This document shows positions 15,697 to 23,754 of a DNA stretch of 36,173 nt, one piece after another. Each line of letters starts with the position of its first letter. Position 1 is the stretch's first letter. The notes under the pieces were generated by a model. The model saw only the letters and a list, made by a program, of their open reading frames with translations, was not told where the DNA came from and did no database searches. Source of the stretch: UBA6921 sp031363085. Lineage in GTDB: Bacteria > Pseudomonadota > Gammaproteobacteria > SG8-11. Location: NCBI GenBank assembly GCA_031363085.1, contig JANLTU010000087.1, forward strand, positions 1 through 36,173, read 5' to 3'. Both the position numbers and the translations under genes were made by a program.

Positions 15697-16719
15697 ATGC
15701 GCGTTCTTGGTATCGAAACCTCCTGCGATGAAACCGGCGTTGCGCTATTCGACAGCGAGCACGGCCTGCTGGCGCATCGCTTATATAGTCAGATCGACTT
15801 GCATCAGCCGTATGGCGGCGTGGTGCCGGAGCTGGCGTCGCGCGATCACGTGCGCAAAACACTACCGCTGATTCAGCAGCTTTTGGATGATGCCGGTCTG
15901 ACCCGCCAACACGTGAACGGCATCGCCTACACTGCTGGACCGGGCCTCGTCGGTGCGTTGCTGGTAGGTGCGGCGCTTGGGCGCAGCTTAGCGTGGTCGC
16001 TGAAGGTCCCGGCCCTGGGCGTGCATCACATGGAAGGCCATTTACTGGCACCATTGCTGGAACAGCCTGCGCCGCAGTTTCCGTTCGTCGCCTTGCTGGT
16101 GTCCGGCGGGCACACGCTGCTGGTGCGGGTTGTCGATGTGGGTCGCTATGAAATTCTGGGCGACACGCGCGACGATGCCGCCGGCGAAGCCTTCGATAAA
16201 ACCGCCAAGTTACTCGGCCTGCCGTATCCGGGTGGACCGGCTTTAGAACGCTTGGCACGGCTGGGTGATCCACAGCGCTTTCGCTTTCCGCGCCCAATGA
16301 CAGATCGGCCAGGACTTGACTTCAGCTTCAGCGGACTGAAAACCTTTGCCCTGACCACGCTGCAAAGCAACGGCGACGATGCGCAGACGCGCGCTGACAT
16401 CGCGCGCGCATTTCAAGACGCGGTTGTTGACACTTTCGTCATCAAGTGCCGGCGCGCGTTACAACATACCGGATTGCAGCGACTGGTAGTGGCCGGCGGT
16501 GTCAGCGCCAACGCGGCACTACGCGCATGCCTGCATGCGTTGGTGCAGAGCGAACGTTGCGAGGTATTTTATCCGCGTCTGGAATTTTGCACCGACAACG
16601 GTGCGATGATCGCCTTCGTCGGCAGCTTGCGCTTGCAAGCAGGCTTACATGATCCGCCGACCTTCGACACCCGTGCACGCTGGGCTTTACAAGACCTGCC
16701 GGCTCTTGGCGCGCGTTAA
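15697..16719 (+). CDS. tsaD: tRNA N6-adenosine threonylcarbamoyltransferase subunit TsaD
   Basis: The 340-residue protein belongs to the Kae1/TsaD family. It starts MRVLGIETSCDETGVALFD and contains the metal-binding HHMEGH motif, whose His111 and His115 match the E. coli ligand positions, plus LLVSGGHTLLV and VAGGVSANAALR and a terminal CTDNGAMIAF block with the metal-binding Asp. With TsaB and TsaE it attaches threonylcarbamoyl to A37 of ANN-decoding tRNAs. Divergent placement from rpsU is widely conserved. A strong terminator follows. Confidence 0.98.
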   Translation: MRVLGIETSCDETGVALFDSEHGLLAHRLYSQIDLHQPYGGVVPELASRDHVRKTLPLIQQLLDDAGLTRQHVNGIAYTAGPGLVGALLVGAALGRSLAWSLKVPALGVHHMEGHLLAPLLEQPAPQFPFVALLVSGGHTLLVRVVDVGRYEILGDTRDDAAGEAFDKTAKLLGLPYPGGPALERLARLGDPQRFRFPRPMTDRPGLDFSFSGLKTFALTTLQSNGDDAQTRADIARAFQDAVVDTFVIKCRRALQHTGLQRLVVAGGVSANAALRACLHALVQSERCEVFYPRLEFCTDNGAMIAFVGSLRLQAGLHDPPTFDTRARWALQDLPALGAR

Positions 16720-16761
16720 AAAACCACGCGCCTGCCGGCCTACACGCAATTCTTAGAGATA

Positions 16762-16787
16762 AAAAAGGGGGCCGAAGCCCCCTTTTT
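16762..16787. terminator. Bidirectional Rho-independent terminator between tsaD and the HU gene
   Basis: AAAAAGGGGGC and GCCCCCTTTTT form a perfect 11-bp stem around CGAA, giving a T-run in both directions. It lies between the convergent tsaD and HU genes. Confidence 0.95.
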
Positions 16788-16805
16788 GCAGCACGACAGT
16801 GAAAC

Positions 16806-17171
16806 TTATTTCACCATCTCCTTGACCGCTTTGAGCGGCAGGATTTTCACCACATTACGCGCCGGCTTGGCCTTGAACATCATTTCGGTGCCGGTGAATG
16901 GGTTGATACCTTTGCGTGCTTTAGTTGCAGGCTTGGTCACGCGCTTGATTTTCAACATGCCCGGCAGAGTAAAAATGCCTGCGCCGTTTTTCTTCAGATG
17001 TCCTTCGATGACGCCTGACAATTCGGCGATCACCGCGCTCACGTCTTTGCGTGACAGCTTGGTGCTATCTGCCAACATGGAAATGAGTTGCGATTTAGTG
17101 CAGGGATCTTTAAAGGTTTTAGCGGCGGGTGCCATTTTTTTTGCAGGTTTTGCAGCTTTCTTTGTTGCCAT
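16806..17171 (-). CDS. HU-family DNA-binding protein with N-terminal Lys/Ala-rich extension
   Basis: The 121-residue protein has a basic extension (residues 1-22, KKAAKPAKKMAPAAK-like) before an HU/IHF fold. That fold shows TKSQLISMLADSTKLSRKDV helices, the LPGMLKIKRV strand and a DNA-intercalating arm region with KGINPFTGTEMMF, where HU usually has GRNPQTGE. A GGAGGAG site precedes the ATG. Such proteins bend and compact DNA; the extension is expected to strengthen nonspecific binding. The divergence from canonical HU means it is probably an accessory nucleoid protein rather than the sole HU. Confidence 0.88.
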   Translation of the reverse strand: MATKKAAKPAKKMAPAAKTFKDPCTKSQLISMLADSTKLSRKDVSAVIAELSGVIEGHLKKNGAGIFTLPGMLKIKRVTKPATKARKGINPFTGTEMMFKAKPARNVVKILPLKAVKEMVK

Positions 17172-17418
17172 TATGTACTCCTCCTCGTCGTTGATCGTGG
17201 GCGAAGCCTGGATTTTACGCGGTCCAAAAATAGCTTAAATCATGCGCAAGCGAAACCCTCTTTTGAAAAAAACTGCGGAATAAATGCGGCGCACACTCTC
17301 AACACCAATCCGTGCGTCGCGTTTTTCGCGTGCTGCGCGGCGAGCTGCCAAAGAGTCACAAACAGGCTACTATCAAATGGTGCGGTAATTTGTTTTTTAT
17401 CTTCTCTCGTTAATTTTC

Positions 17419-17982
17419 ATGAGCCGGTGCATGCGTAAAAAGCCTGAAATCATAGCGTCTACGACACTTGCGCAAACGCGACTGTTTCGTATCGAGCAGC
17501 TTGATCTGCGCTTTGCCAACGGCGTTAACGTGCAGTATGAGCGGCTCATGGGTTCACCATCGGGCGCGGTGTTGATCGTCCCGCTGCTAGACGAGCGCAC
17601 CGTGCTGCTGATCCGCGAATATGCCGCCGGCATGCATCGCTACGAACTGGCGTTGCCGAAAGGCAGAATAGAAGCAGGCGAGACTACTGTCGATGCCGCC
17701 AACCGGGAAATCATGGAAGAGATCGGTTACGGCGCGCATCGGTTGCAACACATTCAGTCGTTGACGCTCGCGCCCGGCTACGTCAATCACACCACCCACG
17801 TCGTGCTTGCGCAGGACTTGTATCCACAGCGCAATCGCGGCGACGAGCCGGAAGAAATCGAAGTGGTCCCGTGGCGACTTGATCGTCTGCCCGAATTGCT
17901 CGGGCAGGAAGACTGTACCGAAGCGCGCAGCATTGCGGCGCTGTTCATCGTGCGTGACCTGTTGCTGCGAAATAGCTCATGA
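17419..17982 (+). CDS. nudE: ADP compounds hydrolase NudE (Nudix)
   Basis: The 187-residue protein contains a full Nudix box with Gly82, Glu88, Arg96-Glu97, Glu100-Glu101 and Gly103 in the right spacing. Flanking sequence matches E. coli NudE (LIREYAAGMHRYEL, LTLAPGYVNHTTHVVLAQDL, DEPEEIEVVPW, EARSIAALFIVRDLL). NudE hydrolyses ADP-ribose, NADH and Ap3A-type compounds. The stop overlaps the cysQ start (ATGA), as is common in gammaproteobacteria. No ribosome binding site is evident; a second ATG at 17431 is an alternative start. Confidence 0.93.
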   Translation: MSRCMRKKPEIIASTTLAQTRLFRIEQLDLRFANGVNVQYERLMGSPSGAVLIVPLLDERTVLLIREYAAGMHRYELALPKGRIEAGETTVDAANREIMEEIGYGAHRLQHIQSLTLAPGYVNHTTHVVLAQDLYPQRNRGDEPEEIEVVPWRLDRLPELLGQEDCTEARSIAALFIVRDLLLRNSS

Positions 17983-18785
17983 GCACAGATCGAACAGCAT
18001 TGCTGGAACAGGTGATCGGTCTTGCCATTTCGGCGGGCGAAAAAATCCTCGCCGTGTACGGCACCGATTTTCGCGTGTATCACAAGCATGATCGCTCACC
18101 GGTGACCGAGGCTGATCGTCTTGCTGATCAAACCATCGTGACCGGGCTTGGCCGGTTTACGCCCGACATTCCTGCGCTGTCGGAAGAGGCGGACGCACCT
18201 GCATTTAACCTGCGTTCGGGTTGGAAATCACTTTGGCTGATCGACCCACTCGACGGCACCCGCGAATTTGTAAAACGCAACGGCGAATTCACGGTCAACA
18301 TCGCACTGATCGAAGACAGCGAACCGGTGCTGGGCGTGGTGTACGCACCGGTGACTGACACCTGCTATTACGCAGCACGCGGTCACGGCGCGTTCAAAAA
18401 AATTGGCCGTGATCCGCCTGTAGCCATCCATGTAAAGCTTCACCACCCCGATACCCAGATGATCGTCACCGGTAGCCGCTCGCATAACAGCGGCGACGCT
18501 CTGCGCCACTTCTTGACACAAATTGGCTCACATAAATATTTGCCGATGGGCAGCGCACTGAAGTCGTGCTTGGTCGCCGAGGGCGCCGCTGATATTTATC
18601 CACGCTTCGGACCCACCTACGAATGGGACACCGCCGCTGCGCAATGCGTTGTGGAAGAAGCCGGCGGAAAAGTCACCGACATGGAATTACGCCCGTTGCG
18701 CTATAACTTGCGCGACTCTTTGCTGAACCCGAATTTTCTGGTGTTCGGTGATCCCGCCTACGACTGGCGTCGCCTGTTGAAATAA
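17979..18785 (+). CDS. cysQ: 3'(2'),5'-bisphosphate nucleotidase CysQ
   Basis: The 268-residue protein has the lithium-sensitive inositol-phosphatase fold. Metal ligands are Glu70 in LSEEAD and the WLIDPLDGTREF motif (Asp89, Asp92), with the C-terminal WDTAAAQCVVEEAGG completing the site. CysQ removes the 3'-phosphate from PAP produced during sulfate assimilation and protects against PAP accumulation. It overlaps nudE by 4 bp and is therefore translationally coupled. It ends 9 bp before the convergent Fur-like gene. Confidence 0.96.
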   Translation: MSTDRTALLEQVIGLAISAGEKILAVYGTDFRVYHKHDRSPVTEADRLADQTIVTGLGRFTPDIPALSEEADAPAFNLRSGWKSLWLIDPLDGTREFVKRNGEFTVNIALIEDSEPVLGVVYAPVTDTCYYAARGHGAFKKIGRDPPVAIHVKLHHPDTQMIVTGSRSHNSGDALRHFLTQIGSHKYLPMGSALKSCLVAEGAADIYPRFGPTYEWDTAAAQCVVEEAGGKVTDMELRPLRYNLRDSLLNPNFLVFGDPAYDWRRLLK

Positions 18786-18794
18786 CGGACGCGG

Positions 18795-19232
18795 CTAAAT
18801 CAATGTGTCGCAATCCGATTTTTCTGGTGCTGCACTTTCGACCGGACGCACGCGAATAATGACATCAATGCCTGCGCAGGCGGTGCCGTGCGGGGTTTGA
18901 GGTAGTTTTGCGATGTTCAGGTGGGTTGCTTCTACATCAATGAGCTCGCCAGTAACGATGTTGTAAAAATGATGATGGTGGCGAGTATTGGAATCGTAGA
19001 ACACCTTGTTGGGGTCGACGATGACTTCGCGCACCAAGCCTTTGCGGGCGAACAGTCCCAGCGTGTTGTACACCGTTGCCTTCGAGACCACATTGCTGGC
19101 TTGATTAACAAGCTGCAGCACTTGCTCGGCGGACAGATGCTGTGGCTTGGACAACAAGGCAGCGGCGATCTCCACGCGTTGTGGTGTGGGTGAGATCGCC
19201 AAGTTGGTCAGGATGCGCACGACTTCTTTCAT
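18795..19232 (-). CDS. Fur-superfamily regulator, PerR/Irr-like
   Basis: The 145-residue protein has the Fur winged helix (LTNLAISPTPQRVEIAAALL, then VVSKATVYNTLGLFARKGLV) and the dimerisation domain with four histidines at 85-88 (RHHHHFYNIVTGELIDV). The paired CxxC structural zinc motifs of many Fur and PerR proteins are not seen; Cys119 and Cys141 are the only cysteines noted. The His-rich motif is shared by PerR and Irr branches, so peroxide, heme or metal sensing are all possible. AAGGTGAG precedes the ATG. No obvious target box was identified nearby. Confidence 0.9.
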   Translation of the reverse strand: MKEVVRILTNLAISPTPQRVEIAAALLSKPQHLSAEQVLQLVNQASNVVSKATVYNTLGLFARKGLVREVIVDPNKVFYDSNTRHHHHFYNIVTGELIDVEATHLNIAKLPQTPHGTACAGIDVIIRVRPVESAAPEKSDCDTLI

Positions 19233-19408
19233 AACTCACCTTGCTTTCGCGACAAATGGGCGGTACTTGCCGGCATTATATCTGGCGTCGACCAATAACG
19301 TTGAGTCGATTCAGTACCGTTATCGGAGCAACTACGCACCGACGCAACACCCCAATTTGTGATTGGTTTCTCAGTGCCGCTTTTCTCTGCTTGAATCAGA
19401 TCCGTCGT

Positions 19409-19732
19409 TTATTGCGCGGTGTTGCCTGAATTCATTTCCGATGATTTTGATTTCATGCGCGCCAGCGGCAGGGTGATACCAAACAGTTCGAGCAACAACC
19501 AGCCACCGATCATGACACACAGGTACAAAACACTTTTTTCATGCACCGTAAGATAGCCAAACAGCATCAGGTCCCAGGTGTAAAAAAAATACAGCACGAC
19601 CAGCAGGGCGGGATACGCGCAGCTACGTCTGCCGCAGACCGGGCAAATCACATCGACCCACTTTCCTGCGAGCAGCTTGTGCTTAAAGGTCAGGGTCGCT
19701 TGGTTGCAGTGTGGACACTCGAACATCGGCAT
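19409..19732 (-). CDS. Small zinc-ribbon inner-membrane protein, function unknown
   Basis: The 107-residue product has a cysteine-rich N-terminus (C6-P-H-C9 and C30-P-V-C33-GRRSC38) consistent with a zinc ribbon. Two hydrophobic segments follow (about residues 41-62 and 67-90), and the C-terminal tail is polar. The layout suggests a cytoplasmic metal-binding head anchored in the inner membrane. I do not recognise the family. It is divergent from the ankyrin lipoprotein gene, with starts 93 bp apart, and ends 176 bp from the Fur-like gene. A link to the cytochrome locus is possible but unproven. Confidence 0.6.
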   Translation of the reverse strand: MPMFECPHCNQATLTFKHKLLAGKWVDVICPVCGRRSCAYPALLVVLYFFYTWDLMLFGYLTVHEKSVLYLCVMIGGWLLLELFGITLPLARMKSKSSEMNSGNTAQ

Positions 19733-19825
19733 GGTGTTGAGTCTTTATCGTTGGGGGCGAGATTAATTGTAGAACAAAGCATCAGTCATTATGATGGTGG
19801 CTTAGTTGGGAAGGATAGCGGATGT

Positions 19826-20362
19826 ATGAAAAATACCTTGATGTGGATTTTCGTTGCCGCGCTGCTTCTCGTTGGTTGTGACGGCAATACTCCGCTGATG
19901 AAATTAGCGCAAGACGGTGACGCTGCGCAGCTAAAGTCTGCGCTCGCCGCGGGCGCCGCGCTCGAAGCGCAGAACAAATACGGCTGGACCGCGTTGATGC
20001 ATGCCGCACGCGCGGGGCAAATGGAAGCAGTGCGCGTCTTGCTCGACGCAGGGGCAAAAGTCGATGTGCGCGATGACACCGGAAATACCTCGTTGATTCG
20101 CGCGGCGACCAAAGGGTATGTGGAACTGGTAAGTCTGTTGCTGGCACATGGCGCTCTTGCCGACGCCGTGGATCAGAACGGTTGGACTGCGCTATTCTGG
20201 GCCGCCAACCGCGGGCACGCTGCGGTGGTGAAGTCACTGCTCGCCGGCGGTGCATCGATCAATATTCGCGATTCTGCCGGGCGCTCGGCAATGCAAATAG
20301 CCAAGATGGAAGGTCAAAACGATGTTCTGCAACTTCTGGAAGCCGCCGGTGGTAAATACTGA
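19826..20362 (+). CDS. Ankyrin-repeat lipoprotein (first of two)
   Basis: The ATG at 19826 has AAGGA at -15 to -11. The 178-residue product begins with a lipoprotein signal ending in LLLVGC (lipidated Cys18), placing it in the periplasm. Five consecutive ankyrin repeats follow, recognisable by G-W/N-T-A/S-L-x-x-A-A units: GNTPLMKLAQDGD, GWTALMHAARAGQ, GNTSLIRAATKGY, GWTALFWAANRGH, GRSAMQIAKMEGQ. The stop overlaps the start of the first triheme cytochrome gene by one base (TGATG), so they are translationally coupled. Periplasmic ankyrin proteins in other bacteria support heme enzymes such as catalase; a similar service to the cytochromes is an inference. Confidence 0.88.
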   Translation: MKNTLMWIFVAALLLVGCDGNTPLMKLAQDGDAAQLKSALAAGAALEAQNKYGWTALMHAARAGQMEAVRVLLDAGAKVDVRDDTGNTSLIRAATKGYVELVSLLLAHGALADAVDQNGWTALFWAANRGHAAVVKSLLAGGASINIRDSAGRSAMQIAKMEGQNDVLQLLEAAGGKY

Positions 20363-21024
20363 TGCCGCTTCCGTCTAAATTATCGCCCTTGGGTAAACTA
20401 TGCATCATTGCCGTCGGTTGCACTGTGGCGACCATGCTGGGGTCATGTGGAGACAATTCCAGCGTGCCACTGAAACCGAATTCGCGCGCAGCAGATTATG
20501 TTGTGGACAGCGGCGTCGGGCAAGGCGGCAAGCGGTTTAACGACAATCGCTATTTCTCGGACAAAGTTCAGGTTGAACCGTTACGCGCCGATGGCATTCA
20601 TGACCCTGACAACCCCGCCATCAAGTCGCTGCAAGAGCCCGGCGATGCGTTGACAAAGTTTCCGCATGATCGGCGCGGCGGAGTGAACTGGGTGACCACT
20701 CTCAATCAGGGTTTGATCCAACCGCGCGAAACGCTCAGCGGTGCGGAAGGCATGTTGTTCATGGACATGGACATTATGTTTACCAACACCGGGTCCATGC
20801 CGTGGGTACGTTTTCCGCACATTGCACATACACATTGGCTGGATTGCAGCAACTGCCATCCAAAAATCTTCAAGCCGCAACGCGGCTCCAATAAAATCGG
20901 CATGGATGCAATTTTAGCCGGTGAATTTTGCGGTCGCTGTCATGACAAGGTGGCGTTCTCGCTATGGATTTGCGAACGCTGCCATAGCGTGCCGCACGAA
21001 AAATCGCCGAAGCAATGGTGGTAG
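20362..21024 (+). CDS. Lipoprotein triheme cytochrome c (c7-type), first copy
   Basis: The 220-residue protein has a lipoprotein signal (TVATMLGSC, Cys29). Its C-terminus carries three CxxCH heme sites: CSNCH (162-166), CGRCH (190-194) and CERCH (204-208). FPHIAHTHW before the first site supplies candidate distal histidines. The arrangement fits the c(7)-type triheme domain. The 120-residue N-terminal part is conserved in its neighbour (DRRGGVNWV, NQGLIQPR, MDMDIMFTNT) but has no known fold. It should carry electrons at a periplasmic membrane face. It is coupled to the ankyrin gene upstream and nearly abuts its paralogue downstream. Confidence 0.9.
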   Translation: MPLPSKLSPLGKLCIIAVGCTVATMLGSCGDNSSVPLKPNSRAADYVVDSGVGQGGKRFNDNRYFSDKVQVEPLRADGIHDPDNPAIKSLQEPGDALTKFPHDRRGGVNWVTTLNQGLIQPRETLSGAEGMLFMDMDIMFTNTGSMPWVRFPHIAHTHWLDCSNCHPKIFKPQRGSNKIGMDAILAGEFCGRCHDKVAFSLWICERCHSVPHEKSPKQWW

Positions 21025-21029
21025 TCAAC

Positions 21030-21680
21030 ATGACCGTACGCCTCTGGCAGGCGCTGCTGGCACTCCAGGTCGTAGTTATGTTGTCGAGTTGCCAAACGCA
21101 AAATTCGCGCAGGGCCCTGAGTGAAGACATGCTTAATGCCCTGGAAAATTCCAGTGCGGCGGCGAATGACCCTCCGAAATTAATCCCCGACCCGCTACGC
21201 AAAGAGCTCCGCGTCGTCACGATAAAATCGGTCGAAACGCTATACGACGACGGCAAGCACGACGCCAGCAACGATGCGATTACCGTGCTGCAAGACCCGA
21301 CCGTAGCGCTCAAGGATTTTCCGCTGGATCGGCGTCAACAAGTGAATTGGGTGAAGGCTCTTGATCAAGGATTGATCGAACCGCGCCCGAGCTTGACAGG
21401 CGCAGGCGAGATGCTGGTGATGGACATGGACATCCTGTTCACCAACACCAAGGACATGCCGCATGTGCGTTTCCCGCACTTGCAACACACCCGCTGGCTG
21501 GATTGCAGCAACTGTCATCCGAAGATTTTTATTCCGCGCCGTGGCGCCAATCCGGTGTCGATGAACAAAGTGCTGCGCGGTGAGTTTTGCGGAGTGTGCC
21601 ACGACAAAGTGGCGTTCTCGCTGTTTATTTGCGAGCGCTGCCACAGCGTGCCACATGCGGGCTCGGGCAAGTGGTGGTGA
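21030..21680 (+). CDS. Lipoprotein triheme cytochrome c (c7-type), second copy
   Basis: I choose the ATG at 21030 because it gives a clean lipoprotein signal (ALQVVVMLSSC, Cys21); an in-frame ATG at 21015 would overlap the previous gene. The 216-residue product has heme sites CSNCH (159-163), CGVCH (187-191) and CERCH (201-205) and shares long conserved blocks with the preceding protein (MDMDILFTNT, RFPHLQHTRWLD, KVAFSLFICERCHSVPH), so the pair arose by tandem duplication. The N-terminal regions have diverged more than the heme domains. It is convergent with the second ankyrin lipoprotein gene, with 6 bp between stops. Confidence 0.9.
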   Translation: MTVRLWQALLALQVVVMLSSCQTQNSRRALSEDMLNALENSSAAANDPPKLIPDPLRKELRVVTIKSVETLYDDGKHDASNDAITVLQDPTVALKDFPLDRRQQVNWVKALDQGLIEPRPSLTGAGEMLVMDMDILFTNTKDMPHVRFPHLQHTRWLDCSNCHPKIFIPRRGANPVSMNKVLRGEFCGVCHDKVAFSLFICERCHSVPHAGSGKWW

Positions 21681-21686
21681 TCTGAC

Positions 21687-22469
21687 TTATTTTGCGGTGC
21701 TGAGCGTAGTAGCCGGCAGCGCGGCGGGCTTGGCGGTGAGCGCCTTTTCCAAGAGTGCAACGATCTCTTTATTGCCAGCGTCCTGGGCAACCATTAACGC
21801 GGTATTGCCCTCGCTGTCTTGAGTAGTCGGGTCGCTGCCGTTATCCAGTAACAAACGCACCATTTCCATACGGCCGAATTTTACCGCCGCCATCAAGGGT
21901 GTCCGGTTGTTTAGCCCCGCCACATTGACGCCGAGCTGACCCTGAATCATATCTTTCACGATGTCGATGTGGCCCATGCCCGCCGCAATTAACATGGCTT
22001 CGCTCAGATCAGGCGCGGCAATACCTTTTTTAAATTTCAGTAATTCCGCAGCAGCTTCGCGGTAGCCGAAAAAGACGGCGTTCAACAGCGCGGTACCACC
22101 ATCATGGTCTTTGGCAGCAACATCCGCACCGTGCTTGAGCAGCACCCGCACCGCATCGGCGTGGCCTTGGGTGGCGGCGAGAATCAACGCGGTCGCACCG
22201 TTATTGTCGTGCGCTTGAATATCGGCGCCCAAGCCAATAAGCGCTTCAATAACTTTTGCATGGCCGGCACTCGCAGCAATAATCAGCGCGGTTTTTCCCT
22301 GCTTGGATGCTTCGTTAACGTTGAAACCTTCGGCGGCGTATTTCGACACGCCCGCAGCGTCGCCAAACCGCGCGGCCTGCATCAGCAGCGAATACGATTC
22401 GTCGCCGCAACCCGGCAACGCGAGTAACGCGAGCAGTAATGGAACAAGGCAAATGCGCAGTGAACGCAT
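21687..22469 (-). CDS. Ankyrin-repeat lipoprotein (second)
   Basis: The 260-residue product has a lipoprotein signal (LLALLALPGC, Cys21) and about seven ankyrin repeats, including GKTALIIAASAGHAKVIEAL, GATALILAATQGHADAVRVL, NRTPLMAAVKFGRMEMVRLL and GNTALMVAQDAGN. It is a periplasmic protein-interaction scaffold. The gene starts 28 bp after the rho stop on the same strand and may be read from the rho transcript. Its stop faces the second triheme cytochrome 6 bp away. Having ankyrin lipoproteins on both sides of the cytochrome pair suggests a shared job. Confidence 0.9.
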   Translation of the reverse strand: MRSLRICLVPLLLALLALPGCGDESYSLLMQAARFGDAAGVSKYAAEGFNVNEASKQGKTALIIAASAGHAKVIEALIGLGADIQAHDNNGATALILAATQGHADAVRVLLKHGADVAAKDHDGGTALLNAVFFGYREAAAELLKFKKGIAAPDLSEAMLIAAGMGHIDIVKDMIQGQLGVNVAGLNNRTPLMAAVKFGRMEMVRLLLDNGSDPTTQDSEGNTALMVAQDAGNKEIVALLEKALTAKPAALPATTLSTAK

Positions 22470-22497
22470 GGCGCAAGCTACCTCGGCTTGGGGTAGG

Positions 22498-23754
22498 TTA
22501 ACGTTTCATCGAATCGAAGAAGTCGGAATTATTTTTAGTCGCGCGTAATTTGTCGATGATGAATTCCATCGCGGCGGACTCGTCCATCGGGTTCAGCAAC
22601 TTGCGCAAGATCCACATTTTTTGCAGATCTTCGGGGCTCACCATGAGTTCTTCGCGGCGCGTGCCGCTGCGGTTGATGCTGATCGACGGGTAGATACGCT
22701 TCTCAGACATCTTGCGGTCCAGATGGATTTCCATGTTGCCGGTGCCTTTGAATTCTTCGTAAATCACCTCGTCCATGCGCGAGCCTGTGTCGACCAGCGC
22801 GGTGGCGATGATGGTGAGGCTGCCGCCTTCTTCGATGTTGCGCGCCGCGCCGAAGAAACGTTTAGGGCGTTGCAAGGCATTGGCATCCACGCCGCCGGTG
22901 AGCACCTTGCCGGAACTCGGCACCACGGTGTTGTAGGCGCGCGCCAAGCGCGTGATCGAGTCGAGCAAAATGACCACATCGCGTTTGTGTTCCACCAGCC
23001 GTTTGGCTTTCTCGATCACCATCTCGGCGACTTGCACATGGCGCGTGGCCGGCTCGTCGAAGGTGCTGGAAACGACCTCGGCCTTCACCGAGCGCGACAT
23101 TTCGGTAACTTCTTCCGGGCGCTCGTCGATCAGCAACACAATCAAATAGCAGTCGGGATGATTGGTTGCGATGGACTGTGCGATGGCCTGTAACATGACC
23201 GTTTTGCCGGACTTGGGTGGCGCGACAATCAGGCCGCGTTGGCCGCGGCCAATGGGTGCGGCGAGATCGATGATGCGCGGGGTGACATCTTCGGTGGCGC
23301 CATTGCCGCGTTCCAGCTTCAGGCGTTTGTTGGCGAAGAGCGGTGTGAGATTTTCGAATAGAACTTTATTTTTAGAATTTTCCGGCGGCTCAAAATTAAT
23401 CTCGCTGACTTTCAGCAGCGCGAAATAACGCTCGCCTTCCTTCGGTGGCCGAATCTTGCCCGACACCGTGTCGCCGGTGCGCAGATTGAAGCGGCGGATC
23501 TGACTGGGCGAAACATAGATATCGTCCGGTCCCGCCAGATAGGAACTGTCAGCGGAGCGTAGAAAGCCGAAGCCGTCCTGCAAAATTTCCAGCACCCCGT
23601 CGCCGGAGATGTCGTCACCGTTGCGCGCCAGCGATTTGAGTATGGAGAAGATGACATCTTGCTTGCGGGATCGGGCGGCGCCTTCGATATTCATCGATTC
23701 GGCCAGTGCTATTAAATCGGAGGGTGAGCGGAGTTTGAGTTCAGTTAGATTCAT
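22498..23754 (-). CDS. rho: Transcription termination factor Rho
   Basis: The start is the ATG at 23752-23754 (MNLTELKLRSPSDLI), giving 418 residues, the normal length. Domains in order are the N-terminal helical domain, the cold-shock-like RNA-binding domain (DGFGFLRSADSSYLAGPDD), the Walker A segment (GQRGLIVAPPKSGKT), the Walker B segment (VVILLDSITR), the Q loop and the R loop (TGSRMDEVIYEEFKGTGNME). Rho is the hexameric ATP-dependent RNA translocase that terminates transcription. It lies downstream of trxA as in many proteobacteria, with a long leader that could mediate autoregulation. Confidence 0.99.
   Translation of the reverse strand: MNLTELKLRSPSDLIALAESMNIEGAARSRKQDVIFSILKSLARNGDDISGDGVLEILQDGFGFLRSADSSYLAGPDDIYVSPSQIRRFNLRTGDTVSGKIRPPKEGERYFALLKVSEINFEPPENSKNKVLFENLTPLFANKRLKLERGNGATEDVTPRIIDLAAPIGRGQRGLIVAPPKSGKTVMLQAIAQSIATNHPDCYLIVLLIDERPEEVTEMSRSVKAEVVSSTFDEPATRHVQVAEMVIEKAKRLVEHKRDVVILLDSITRLARAYNTVVPSSGKVLTGGVDANALQRPKRFFGAARNIEEGGSLTIIATALVDTGSRMDEVIYEEFKGTGNMEIHLDRKMSEKRIYPSISINRSGTRREELMVSPEDLQKMWILRKLLNPMDESAAMEFIIDKLRATKNNSDFFDSMKR

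Noticed and set aside
22621..23193. 190-codon plus-strand frame inside rho
   Set aside because: It lies entirely antisense to the conserved Rho coding sequence and shows no family pattern.
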